The position numbers and the translations under genes were made by a program. This document shows positions 1 to 6,749 of a DNA stretch of 8,066 nt, in pieces. How positions within the stretch are numbered: the first letter of the stretch is position 1; each line of letters opens with the position of its first letter. The notes beneath the pieces were generated by a model. That model was not told the DNA's origin. It saw nothing but the letters and a program-made list of their open reading frames with translations, and ran no database searches. The stretch is taken from positions 1 through 8,066 of the forward strand of contig WLND01000055.1 in assembly GCA_009726075.1 (NCBI GenBank). Reading direction: 5' to 3'. The DNA is from Actinomycetota bacterium. Its GTDB lineage: Bacteria > Actinomycetota > Actinomycetes > S36-B12.

Positions 1-1046
1 CAAACCCATTGCTGCTGCTCATGATCGTCGCGGTCGCGGCGTACGTGGTCTCGGCACGCAAGCCCGATGCCCCATGGGCCCGGTCGTTCGCATTCTTCCT
101 GCGGCTCGGCGTCATTGTCATCGTCGTCCGCGTCGTGATCCAGGTTGCCTTCGGGGCCGCCCTCGGTACGACGGTCCTGCTGCCGCTGCCCGGCATCGCT
201 CTGCCCACGTGGCTCGCGGGCGTGCGGCTCGGCGGCGACGTCATGCTCGAGAGCGTCCTCATGGCCTTCTACGACGGACTCCGCCTCGCCACCATCCTCG
301 TCTGCATCGGAGCCGCCAACTCGCTCGCATCCCCGAGCCGGCTCCTGAAGTCGGTGCCGGCCGCCCTCTACGAGGTGGGTGTGAGCGTCGTCGTGGCCCT
401 CACCTTCACGCCCCAGTTGGTGACCGACGTCGCTCGAGTCCAGTCCGCCCGGCATTTGCGCGGACGGGCGACACGGGGGCCACGCGCCATCGCAGGAGCA
501 GCGATGCCGGTCTTCGAGGGCGCACTCGAGCGCTCGGTCACCCTTGCAGCATCAATGGATTCACGTGGCTACGGCAGACGGGGCGGGGTAAGCCGAGCCC
601 AGCGTCGCTTGGCAGCCGCGCTTCTCCTCATCGGCCTGGTCGCCGCCTGCATCGGGAGCTACGGTCTCGTGGCGGCCGGGTCACCGCCGCTGATGGACGC
701 CCCGATGCTCGCCTTCGGCGTCCTCGCGAGCATCGTCGCTGTCACGTGGTCGGCCAAGGGTGCCGTCCGGACCCGCTATCGGCCCGACCCCTGGTGGGCT
801 CCCGAATGGCTCGTCGCCGGCTCGGGCATCGCGGCAGCGCTCCTGTTCTTCGGGGCTCGATGGCTGGCGCCGCTCGGCCTCGAGACCCCCTATGACCCGC
901 CCAGCTGGCCGACCCTCCCACTGCTGCCCATGCTCGGCGTCATCATCGCCATGACCCCCGCATTCACCGCTCCCTCGCTCCCCTCGACCGGGTCGCGCTG
1001 GCAGGGCGATCGCGCGACGAGCCCCGGCAGGGCGGTGAACGCATGA
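1..1046 (+). CDS. ecfT: EcfT-type energy-coupling transmembrane protein of an ECF transporter (5' end cut by the window)
   Basis: This is the membrane scaffold of an energy-coupling factor importer (CbiQ/EcfT family); it links ATPase motion to the substrate-binding S component. The reading frame is open to the left edge: in-frame codons Asn-Pro precede the first possible start (TTG at base 9), and an NPL sequence before a hydrophobic helix is typical of the family's beginning, so the true start lies upstream. Hydrophobic helices cover roughly bases 9-60, 90-200 and 270-330, with later ones at about 600-680, 700-750 and 810-870. The cytoplasmic coupling region has two family-typical Arg-Gly motifs: HLRGR at bases 453-467 and the stronger DSRGYGRR starting at base 558. 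The C-terminal extension of about 150 residues, with two or three additional hydrophobic segments, is longer than in a minimal EcfT. Its stop overlaps the next start (ATGA, 1043-1046), so it is translationally coupled to the ATPase gene. The family call is firm; the substrate is inferred from the cobalamin genes downstream. Confidence 0.9.
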   Translation, partial: NPLLLLMIVAVAAYVVSARKPDAPWARSFAFFLRLGVIVIVVRVVIQVAFGAALGTTVLLPLPGIALPTWLAGVRLGGDVMLESVLMAFYDGLRLATILVCIGAANSLASPSRLLKSVPAALYEVGVSVVVALTFTPQLVTDVARVQSARHLRGRATRGPRAIAGAAMPVFEGALERSVTLAASMDSRGYGRRGGVSRAQRRLAAALLLIGLVAACIGSYGLVAAGSPPLMDAPMLAFGVLASIVAVTWSAKGAVRTRYRPDPWWAPEWLVAGSGIAAALLFFGARWLAPLGLETPYDPPSWPTLPLLPMLGVIIAMTPAFTAPSLPSTGSRWQGDRATSPGRAVNA

Positions 1047-2701
1047 TCCGGTTCGAGGACGTATCGATCACCTACGCCGAGTCGACGGCGCCCGTTCTGC
1101 ACGAGGTGAACCTGCACCTTGAGGAGGGCGAGCTCGTGCTCGTCGTCGGGCGGACGGGAAGCGGCAAGACCACCCTGCTCCGGGCCATGAACGGCCTAGT
1201 GCCGCACTTCACCGGTGGCACCCTGTCCGGGCGAATCCTGGTAGCGGGACGAGATACGGCCACCCATCCCCCACGCGAGCTCGCCGACGTGGTCGGGGTC
1301 GTCCCCCAGGACCCGTCGAGTGGCTTCGTCGCGGATACCGTCGAGGAGGAACTGGCCTACGGCATGGAGTGCCTGGGCCTTGCGCCGGCCGTCATGCGTC
1401 GGCGCGTGGAGGAGACCCTCGACCTGCTCGGCCTCAGCGATCTCCGCAGCCGGCCGCTCCTCTCGCTCTCCGCGGGGCAGCAGCAGCGCGTGTCGATCGG
1501 GGCCGTCCTCACGTCGCATCCCAGGGTCCTCGTCCTCGACGAACCCACCTCAGCGCTCGACCCCGGGGCGGCAGAGGAGGTTCTCGCTGCGCTGCAACGA
1601 CTCGTGCACGATCTCGGCGTCACGGTGGTCCTGGCAGAGCATCGGCTCGAACGAGTCGTGCAGTACGCCGACCGCGTGATCGTGGTGCCGGGCGATGCCC
1701 AGCCCCTGGTCATCGGCACGCCTGTCGAGGTGATGCAACTCGCGCCTATCGCACCGCCCGTCGTCGAGCTCGGACGCCTCGCAGGGTGGAGCCCTCTGCC
1801 GCTCACCGTGCGCGATGCGCGCCGAGCTGCCGGTCCGCTGCGCGATCTCCTGGTCGGCCGCACTCCGCCGCTGCGGGTCATCGACGGCCAGCTCGGCGAG
1901 GATGCGCTCGTCGTTGCACGAGACCTCACCGTTCGGTACGGGACCTGGCCGGCACTTCGATCGATCTCGCTCACGATCCGCCGCGGCGAGATCGTGGCCC
2001 TCATGGGCCGTAACGGTGCAGGAAAGTCAACCCTGCTCAACGCGATCGTCGGTCTGCGTCCGTGCGATTCCGGCTCGATCCTGACCAGTGGCAGGGACCC
2101 TCGGACACTGCGCGGCCCGGATCTCGTTCGTGCTGTCGGGCTCGTGCCGCAGGAGCCCGGAGACCTTCTCGAGGCCACGACCGTGGCCGACGAGTGCCGT
2201 GCGGCCGACCGCGATGCCGCGGTCGGCTCAGGAACCACGCGCGCCCTGCTCGCGCTCCTGGCCCCTGAGGTACGCGACGGCACCCACCCCCGCGATCTCT
2301 CGGAGGGCCAACGCCTTCTCCTCGCCCTGGCTGTCGTCCTCGCCGCCAGGCCGCCGCTGCTGCTCCTCGACGAACCGACCCGCGGGCTCGACTACCCGAC
2401 CAAGGCGCGCCTTGTCGACGTGCTCCGAGACCTTTCCAAGGCCGGGCACGGCATCATGCTCGCCACCCACGACGTCGAGCTCGCAGCCGAGGTCGCGACG
2501 CGGGTCGTCGTCGTCGCCGAGGGCGAGATCGTCGCGGACGGTGACACGGCCGATGTCGTCGTGGCCTCACCCATGTTCGCCCCACAGGTTGCCAAGGTGC
2601 TCGCGCCTGAGCCCTGGCTCACCGTCTCCGATGTCCTGGCCGCCATCGGTCCGCTGCTGCTGCACAGCCACGCGCCGACAAGCGGAGGTGCCGTCGGATG
2701 A
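1043..2701 (+). CDS. ECF transporter ATPase with two ABC domains fused in one chain (EcfA1-EcfA2 type)
   Basis: This 552-residue protein supplies both ATPase subunits of the importer in one polypeptide and acts at the cytoplasmic face bound to EcfT. Domain 1 has Walker A GRTGSGKTT (residues 36-44), Q-loop Gln89, signature LSAGQQQR (from 142), Walker B VLVLDEP (162-168) and switch His200. Domain 2 has Walker A GRNGAGKST (322-330), Q-loop Gln370, signature LSEGQ (419-423), Walker B LLLLDEP (439-445) and switch His476. All catalytic elements are present in both halves, so both nucleotide sites look competent; the second signature departs from LSGGQ and is followed by a hydrophobic stretch (RLLLALA). 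A linker of about 60-70 residues (roughly 225-290) joins the halves. Many ECF systems encode two separate ATPases, but fused versions are known in Actinobacteria. The gene overlaps ecfT and the S-component gene by four bases each, so the three subunits form a coupled transporter unit. Confidence 0.94.
   Translation: MIRFEDVSITYAESTAPVLHEVNLHLEEGELVLVVGRTGSGKTTLLRAMNGLVPHFTGGTLSGRILVAGRDTATHPPRELADVVGVVPQDPSSGFVADTVEEELAYGMECLGLAPAVMRRRVEETLDLLGLSDLRSRPLLSLSAGQQQRVSIGAVLTSHPRVLVLDEPTSALDPGAAEEVLAALQRLVHDLGVTVVLAEHRLERVVQYADRVIVVPGDAQPLVIGTPVEVMQLAPIAPPVVELGRLAGWSPLPLTVRDARRAAGPLRDLLVGRTPPLRVIDGQLGEDALVVARDLTVRYGTWPALRSISLTIRRGEIVALMGRNGAGKSTLLNAIVGLRPCDSGSILTSGRDPRTLRGPDLVRAVGLVPQEPGDLLEATTVADECRAADRDAAVGSGTTRALLALLAPEVRDGTHPRDLSEGQRLLLALAVVLAARPPLLLLDEPTRGLDYPTKARLVDVLRDLSKAGHGIMLATHDVELAAEVATRVVVVAEGEIVADGDTADVVVASPMFAPQVAKVLAPEPWLTVSDVLAAIGPLLLHSHAPTSGGAVG
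2684..2689 (+). promoter_or_regulatory. Shine-Dalgarno sequence for the S-component gene
   Basis: GGAGGT lies eight bases before the ATG at 2698, inside the last codons of the ATPase gene. It is the clearest ribosome-binding site within the operon and supports that start. It suggests the S component can recruit ribosomes itself rather than depending only on coupling. Confidence 0.7.
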
Positions 2702-3540
2702 GTGCTCGGGCTCTCACACCGGCCGTTCGACTCGGCCCGCACTCCACGGTGGCCATCATCGCCACGTCGATCGTCGGCGTCATTGCGTTCGGCTGGCCGC
2801 TGATCGCCGCACCGGATTCGTCCGCAATCGCGCACGCCAGCGACGCTCCGTGGCTGTTCGCGATCGTCATCCCCCTGCTCCTCGCGGTCGTGCTCGCGCA
2901 ATTCACCGACCGAGGCATGGACGCGAAAGCGGTTGCACTGCTCGGGGTCCTCTCGGCCGTCGTGTCGGCCATGCGCCCCCTCGGCGGCGGAACCGCGGGC
3001 CTGGAGCCGATCTGGGTGGTGCTCGTGCTGGGCGGTCGGGCCCTGGGCCCCGGCTTCGGCTTCGCGCTTGGCGCCGTGTCGCTCTTCTCGTCAGCGCTGC
3101 TCACCGGCGGGGTGGGCCCGTGGCTGCCGTTCCAGATGCTCGGAGCGGCCTGGGTCGGGCTCGGGGCCGGTCTGCTGCCGCAGGTTCGAGGAAAGCGCGA
3201 AATCGCACTGCTCGCCGCCTACGGGGCAGTCGCGAGCTTCGCCTACGGACTCCTGCTCAACCTGTGGTTCTGGCCCTTCACCACCGGCCTGCCCGATGTC
3301 ATCGCCTTCGCGCCCGGGGCGCCGATCGTCGAGAACGTGCTCGCGTGGCTGCGCTTCACCACGCTGACCTCGCTGGGCTACGACATCCCCCGCGCCATCC
3401 TCACGGTCACGCTCATCGTGCTCGCAGGACCTGCGGTGCTCACCGCACTTCGCCGCGTGTCGCGCAAGGCTGCCTTCGATTCAGCGCCAGTTTTCGTTGC
3501 AGCGCAATCAAGTTCGACTCCACCCGTTCCAGCGCCATGA
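2698..3540 (+). CDS. ECF transporter S component (substrate-binding membrane protein), probably for a corrinoid
   Basis: This 280-residue integral membrane protein is the likely specificity subunit of the importer: S components bind a vitamin on the outside and topple in the membrane when driven by EcfT/EcfA. Hydrophobic segments lie near residues 18-38, 52-68, 76-92, 104-112, 118-135, 143-162, 168-195 and 233-250. Conserved-looking Gly/Pro-rich loops include MRPLGGGTAGLEP (92-104), GPGFGFALGAVS (117-128) and LLTGGVGPWLPFQM (134-147), which I recognise as the pattern of actinobacterial proteins annotated simply as ECF S component. The substrate is inferred from context: the transporter genes run without a gap into cobU, cobT and cobS, as in predicted cobalamin/cobinamide importers (CbrT-like). 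The final 22 residues are Ser/Pro/Ala-rich with no membrane character, and the DNA encoding them is less GC-rich than its surroundings. The stop overlaps the next start (ATGA, 3537-3540). The S-component call is fairly firm; the substrate is not proven. Confidence 0.82.
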   Translation: MSARALTPAVRLGPHSTVAIIATSIVGVIAFGWPLIAAPDSSAIAHASDAPWLFAIVIPLLLAVVLAQFTDRGMDAKAVALLGVLSAVVSAMRPLGGGTAGLEPIWVVLVLGGRALGPGFGFALGAVSLFSSALLTGGVGPWLPFQMLGAAWVGLGAGLLPQVRGKREIALLAAYGAVASFAYGLLLNLWFWPFTTGLPDVIAFAPGAPIVENVLAWLRFTTLTSLGYDIPRAILTVTLIVLAGPAVLTALRRVSRKAAFDSAPVFVAAQSSSTPPVPAP

Positions 3541-4928
3541 GAATCCGAATGCTCGGCACGGGTGCAGCCGACGGCTGGCCGAACCCCTTCTGCACATGCA
3601 ACTCGTGCGCGGCCGAGCGTGCAGCCGGCCGGTCTCGCACCTCGTCAGCAGCGATCATCGACGGCATCGTCCTCATCGACTGCGGACCGACGACCACCCA
3701 CGCTGCCGTCCGGGCCGCGGTCGAGCTCTCGGGAGTCGAGCATGTGCTCATCACCCACGGGCATCCCGATCACCTCGCGCCAGAATTCCTGCTGTGGCGC
3801 GAGTGGATTCCTGACCTCCGCCACCTCCATGTCTGGGGGCCTCGAGCGGCGATCGATCGGTGCCGTCACTGGGTCGGTCCCGACTCCCCTGTGTCATTCC
3901 ATGTCGTCAAGCCGGGCGATGAGGTGCTGGCGCAGACGCAGGGTGGGACGTACCGCGTGCGAGTCGTCCGGGCCAGCCATGGGCACGGCAATGGCGATGA
4001 GCTCGCCGACGAGGCCGTGCTCTACGACCTCACGGCACCCGATCACTCACGGCTCTTCTATGCAACCGACACCGGGCCGCTCGGCCCCGCGCAGATCGCG
4101 AGCCTGTCCGGCCGCGCCTTCGACGTCGTACTCATTGATGAGAGCTTCGGATTCAAGGACGATCACGGCACCGGCCACCTCGATCTGACGACCCTGCCGA
4201 TCACCCTGACGGCCCTGCGCTCCGCTGCAGCAATCACCGATGCCACCGACGTCATCGCGATCCACCTGAGCCACCACAACCCGCCCGAACGCGAACTTCG
4301 AGCGGCACTGCATCCGATGGGCGCACGCATCGTCGACGACCTGGCGATCATCGACACCGCGACCGGGTCACCGCCGACACGCCACCTCATCATTGGCGGC
4401 GTGCGCTCGGGAAAGTCGACGTACGCCGAGGCCCTGGCCGCACTGCACCCGAACGTCACCTACGTCGCCACCGGCGAAAGCCGTGCCGACGACGTCGAGT
4501 GGCTGGCCCGGGTTGACGCACATCGCAGCCGGCGCCCGGCCCACTGGCGCACCGTCGAGACCGCAGACCTCGCCGCGCTGCTCGAAGGCACCGAGTCCGG
4601 CGAGGTCCTGCTCATCGACTGCCTGGGCATGTGGCTCACCCGGCAACTCGACCAGGCCGACGCCTGGTCGGATGATCCCGAAGTGTCGGCAGCAGCCGTG
4701 GTCGAGGTGTCGGCACGCATCGAAGCCCTGGCCGCAGCCACGGGCACGACCCGCGCGCATGTGCTCATGGTCACGAACGAGGTCGGCCAGGGGGTTGTCC
4801 CCGCGACCTCCTCCGGACGACTCTTCCGAGACCTCATGGGCATTGCGAACAGACGACTTTCGCTCAGCTGCAACGACGTGACCTTTATGGTCGCCGGACG
4901 CCCGCTACCGATGGGAACCCTCCCGTGA
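3537..4928 (+). CDS. cobU: Fusion of a PhnP-like metallo-beta-lactamase hydrolase with CobU (adenosylcobinamide kinase / adenosylcobinamide-phosphate guanylyltransferase)
   Basis: This is a 463-residue two-domain protein. Residues 1 to about 272 form a complete MBL hydrolase of the PhnP phosphodiesterase type: opening LGTGAADGWP (6-15), zinc cysteines C19, C21, C24 (CxCxxC), the HxHxDH motif H74/H76/D78/H79, H148, D178, H214 in the HxDL motif, and H243/H246. This pattern lines up with PhnP's dinuclear site and its separate Cys3-His zinc site. After a linker of about ten residues, 283-463 is CobU: P-loop GGVRSGKS (287-294), His329 before RRPAHW matching the histidine that carries GMP in Salmonella CobU, LLIDCLGMW (358-366) and TNEVGQGVVP (413-422). 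CobU phosphorylates adenosylcobinamide with ATP or GTP and then activates it to adenosylcobinamide-GDP for CobS. The ATG at 3537 overlaps the upstream stop (ATGA) and has no evident Shine-Dalgarno, so coupling is likely. The same frame stays open far upstream, but only by chance across the transporter genes. No good internal start exists at the CobU boundary (nearest Met261, without a ribosome site). The CobU role is firm; the MBL reaction is unknown. Confidence 0.93.
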   Translation: MRIRMLGTGAADGWPNPFCTCNSCAAERAAGRSRTSSAAIIDGIVLIDCGPTTTHAAVRAAVELSGVEHVLITHGHPDHLAPEFLLWREWIPDLRHLHVWGPRAAIDRCRHWVGPDSPVSFHVVKPGDEVLAQTQGGTYRVRVVRASHGHGNGDELADEAVLYDLTAPDHSRLFYATDTGPLGPAQIASLSGRAFDVVLIDESFGFKDDHGTGHLDLTTLPITLTALRSAAAITDATDVIAIHLSHHNPPERELRAALHPMGARIVDDLAIIDTATGSPPTRHLIIGGVRSGKSTYAEALAALHPNVTYVATGESRADDVEWLARVDAHRSRRPAHWRTVETADLAALLEGTESGEVLLIDCLGMWLTRQLDQADAWSDDPEVSAAAVVEVSARIEALAAATGTTRAHVLMVTNEVGQGVVPATSSGRLFRDLMGIANRRLSLSCNDVTFMVAGRPLPMGTLP

Positions 4929-6016
4929 CCGACGACACCACGCAGCCCACCGCCCCCGACCTCCCGAGGGTCGAGTTGCCCAGCGACGAGATGCGGCAGG
5001 CCGCCGCTGCCCGCCAGCTCGTCCTGACCAAGCCGACCGGAGCCCTCGGGCGCCTGGAGGAGCTGAGCCTGTGGGCCGCCGCCGTCCAGGGCCAATGCCC
5101 GCCGCGACCCTTCGCCCGCCCTCGGGTCGTCATCTTCGTCGGCGACCACGGGGTTGCGCGCACGGCCAGCACTTCGGCCTACCCGCCCGAGGTCACCGCT
5201 CAGATGGTCCTGAATTTCCTTGCCGGGGGCGCCGCCGTCAACGTCCTTGCGCGCTTGCACGGTGCCACGGTTCGGGTCGTCGACGTGAGCGTCGATTGCG
5301 ATCCGTCGTATGTCGCCGACATCGCTCCCGAGGTGGTCGCCCATCGCATCCGTCGCGGGAGTGGGTCGATTGATCGCGAGGACGCGATGACGCTTTCAGA
5401 AGCGCAGGCGTCATTCGATCTCGGACGTCGACTCGCGGACGATGAAATCGACAGCGGCGCCGACCTGCTGATCCCTGGCGACATGGGCATCGGCAACACC
5501 ACCCCGGCCGCGGCCATCATCGGGCTGCTCGCCAACCTCGACGCCTCGAAGGTCACCGGCCTGGGCACCGGCATCGACGACGCCACGTGGATGCGCAAGT
5601 GCGCGGCCGTCCGCGATGCCATGCGCCGGGGGCGACCCTTCATGGCCGACCCCATGACGCTGCTCGCCACCATCGCGAGCCCCGACCTCGCCGCGATGAC
5701 CGGGTTCGTGCTGCAGGCCTCGATTCGCCGCACGCCCGTGATTCTCGATGGCACGATCTCAAGTGCCTGCGCACTGGTGGCCGATCGACTCGACTTCCGG
5801 GCGAAGACGTGGTGGCTCGCCGGTCACCGATCGACCGAGCCAGCCCATACCGCGGCCCTTTCTCGGATGGAACTCATCCCGATCATCGACTACGGGCTGC
5901 GCCTCGGCGAGGGAACCGGCGCCCTCATCGCCCTACCGGTCGTCCAGGCGGCGATCGCGACCCTTGCCGAGATGTCGACGTTCGGCGAGGCCGGGGTGAG
6001 CGACCGCGATGCCTGA
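4925..6016 (+). CDS. cobT: Nicotinate-nucleotide:dimethylbenzimidazole phosphoribosyltransferase (CobT)
   Basis: CobT transfers the phosphoribosyl group of nicotinate mononucleotide to 5,6-dimethylbenzimidazole (or another lower-ligand base), giving alpha-ribazole 5'-phosphate, the nucleotide CobS attaches to adenosylcobinamide-GDP. At 363 residues the length is normal for the family. Visible motifs in order are KPTGALGRLEEL (36-47), FVGDHGVA (71-78) followed by the SAYPPEVTAQM stretch (84-94), GDMGIGNTTPAA (185-196), GHRSTEPAH (300-308) and RLGEGTGA (326-333), whose Glu329 corresponds to the catalytic glutamate of Salmonella CobT. The first 15 or so residues are an unconserved Thr/Pro-rich leader. 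The start is GTG, chosen because it overlaps the cobU stop (GTGA, 4925-4928), the arrangement used throughout this operon; only a weak purine run (GGGAA) precedes it. The stop lies eight bases inside cobS. Nothing essential appears to be missing. Confidence 0.97.
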   Translation: MTDDTTQPTAPDLPRVELPSDEMRQAAAARQLVLTKPTGALGRLEELSLWAAAVQGQCPPRPFARPRVVIFVGDHGVARTASTSAYPPEVTAQMVLNFLAGGAAVNVLARLHGATVRVVDVSVDCDPSYVADIAPEVVAHRIRRGSGSIDREDAMTLSEAQASFDLGRRLADDEIDSGADLLIPGDMGIGNTTPAAAIIGLLANLDASKVTGLGTGIDDATWMRKCAAVRDAMRRGRPFMADPMTLLATIASPDLAAMTGFVLQASIRRTPVILDGTISSACALVADRLDFRAKTWWLAGHRSTEPAHTAALSRMELIPIIDYGLRLGEGTGALIALPVVQAAIATLAEMSTFGEAGVSDRDA

Positions 6017-6749
6017 CTGGCTGCGGCTGGCCATCGGCACGTTGACCCGACTGCCCGTACCGCCACCGCGCACGGTCAACCGCCGGGTTGCCCGCTGGGC
6101 AATGGTCGCTGCGCCGGTCGTCGGCGCCGTCCTCGCCCTCGTGTGCGGGCTGCCGCTCCTGCCGATCGTCTCGGCCCCGGCATCGCTCGTGACCTCCACG
6201 ATCGCGATCGCCCTGCTGGCGTGGGCGACCCGCGCCCTCCACCTCGACGGGCTCGCCGACACCGCCGACGCCCTGGGCAGCGGCAAGCCTGCCCAGCAGG
6301 CCCTGGCCATCGCCCGCAAGTCCGACATCGGGCCCTTTGGAGTCGTCGCCCTCGTCCTGACCCTCCTGCTCCAGGTCTTCGCGCTCGCCACCTGCGTGGA
6401 GCAGGGTCGTGCATACCCGACCCTGCTCATCGCCGTCACGGCATCGCGGGTCGCGCTCATCTGGGCATGCTCCACCCGGGTTCCGTCCGCGCGGCTCGAT
6501 GGACTTGGCGCTCTCGTGGCAGGCACCGTGCCGAGGCTGGTTGCGGGGCTCTGGGCACTGGCGGTCATGGCCGGAGCCTTCATGCTCCTCGGGGCGAGCG
6601 GCGTGCTCGCGGTAGCGGCCGCGCTCCTCGCGGCCGTGATCACCCTGTCGATCGCCCGGCGGAGGTTCGGCGGCATCACCGGCGATGTTCTCGGAGCCGT
6701 CATCGAACTCTCCGCGACTGCGGCCCTCGTCGTCCTGTCGCTTGCCTAG
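6009..6749 (+). CDS. cobS: Adenosylcobinamide-GDP ribazoletransferase (cobalamin synthase, CobS)
   Basis: CobS is the integral membrane enzyme that joins adenosylcobinamide-GDP (from CobU) to alpha-ribazole or its 5'-phosphate (from CobT), completing the cobalamin nucleotide loop. The 246-residue length and several hydrophobic segments fit the family. Diagnostic motifs are IGTLTRLPVP (9-18), the acidic motif HLDGLADTADALG (78-90), presumed to bind the metal and pyrophosphate, RKSDIGPFG (103-111), and a C-terminal GGITGDVLGAVIEL (221-234). The ATG at 6009 lies inside the last codons of cobT (eight-base overlap) and is preceded by a G-rich stretch with GGGGTGAG at 5993-6000, a plausible ribosome site. 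Its TAG stop overlaps the stop of the convergent gcvT in the palindrome CTAG (6746-6749). It is the last gene of the operon. No CobC-type phosphatase gene follows, so alpha-ribazole phosphate would have to be dephosphorylated by another enzyme or used directly. Confidence 0.96.
   Translation: MPDWLRLAIGTLTRLPVPPPRTVNRRVARWAMVAAPVVGAVLALVCGLPLLPIVSAPASLVTSTIAIALLAWATRALHLDGLADTADALGSGKPAQQALAIARKSDIGPFGVVALVLTLLLQVFALATCVEQGRAYPTLLIAVTASRVALIWACSTRVPSARLDGLGALVAGTVPRLVAGLWALAVMAGAFMLLGASGVLAVAAALLAAVITLSIARRRFGGITGDVLGAVIELSATAALVVLSLA

Noticed and set aside
1357..2283. A 308-codon minus-strand frame opposite the ATPase gene
   Set aside because: The translation is a low-complexity Ser/Arg/Thr-rich shadow, while the plus strand carries unmistakable ABC motifs over the same bases.
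2088..4928. A 946-codon open frame running from inside the ATPase gene through the S-component gene into the MBL-CobU gene
   Set aside because: Only its last 463 codons show recognisable protein domains. The upstream part is an Arg/Ser/Pro-rich shadow of the ATPase and S-component genes, as expected from open off-frames in high-GC DNA. The real start is the overlapping ATG at 3537.
4317..4928. Separate cobU gene starting at Met261 of the fusion
   Set aside because: There is no stop between the MBL and CobU parts, no Shine-Dalgarno before that ATG, and the codon lies within the end of the MBL domain; a true fusion is the better reading.
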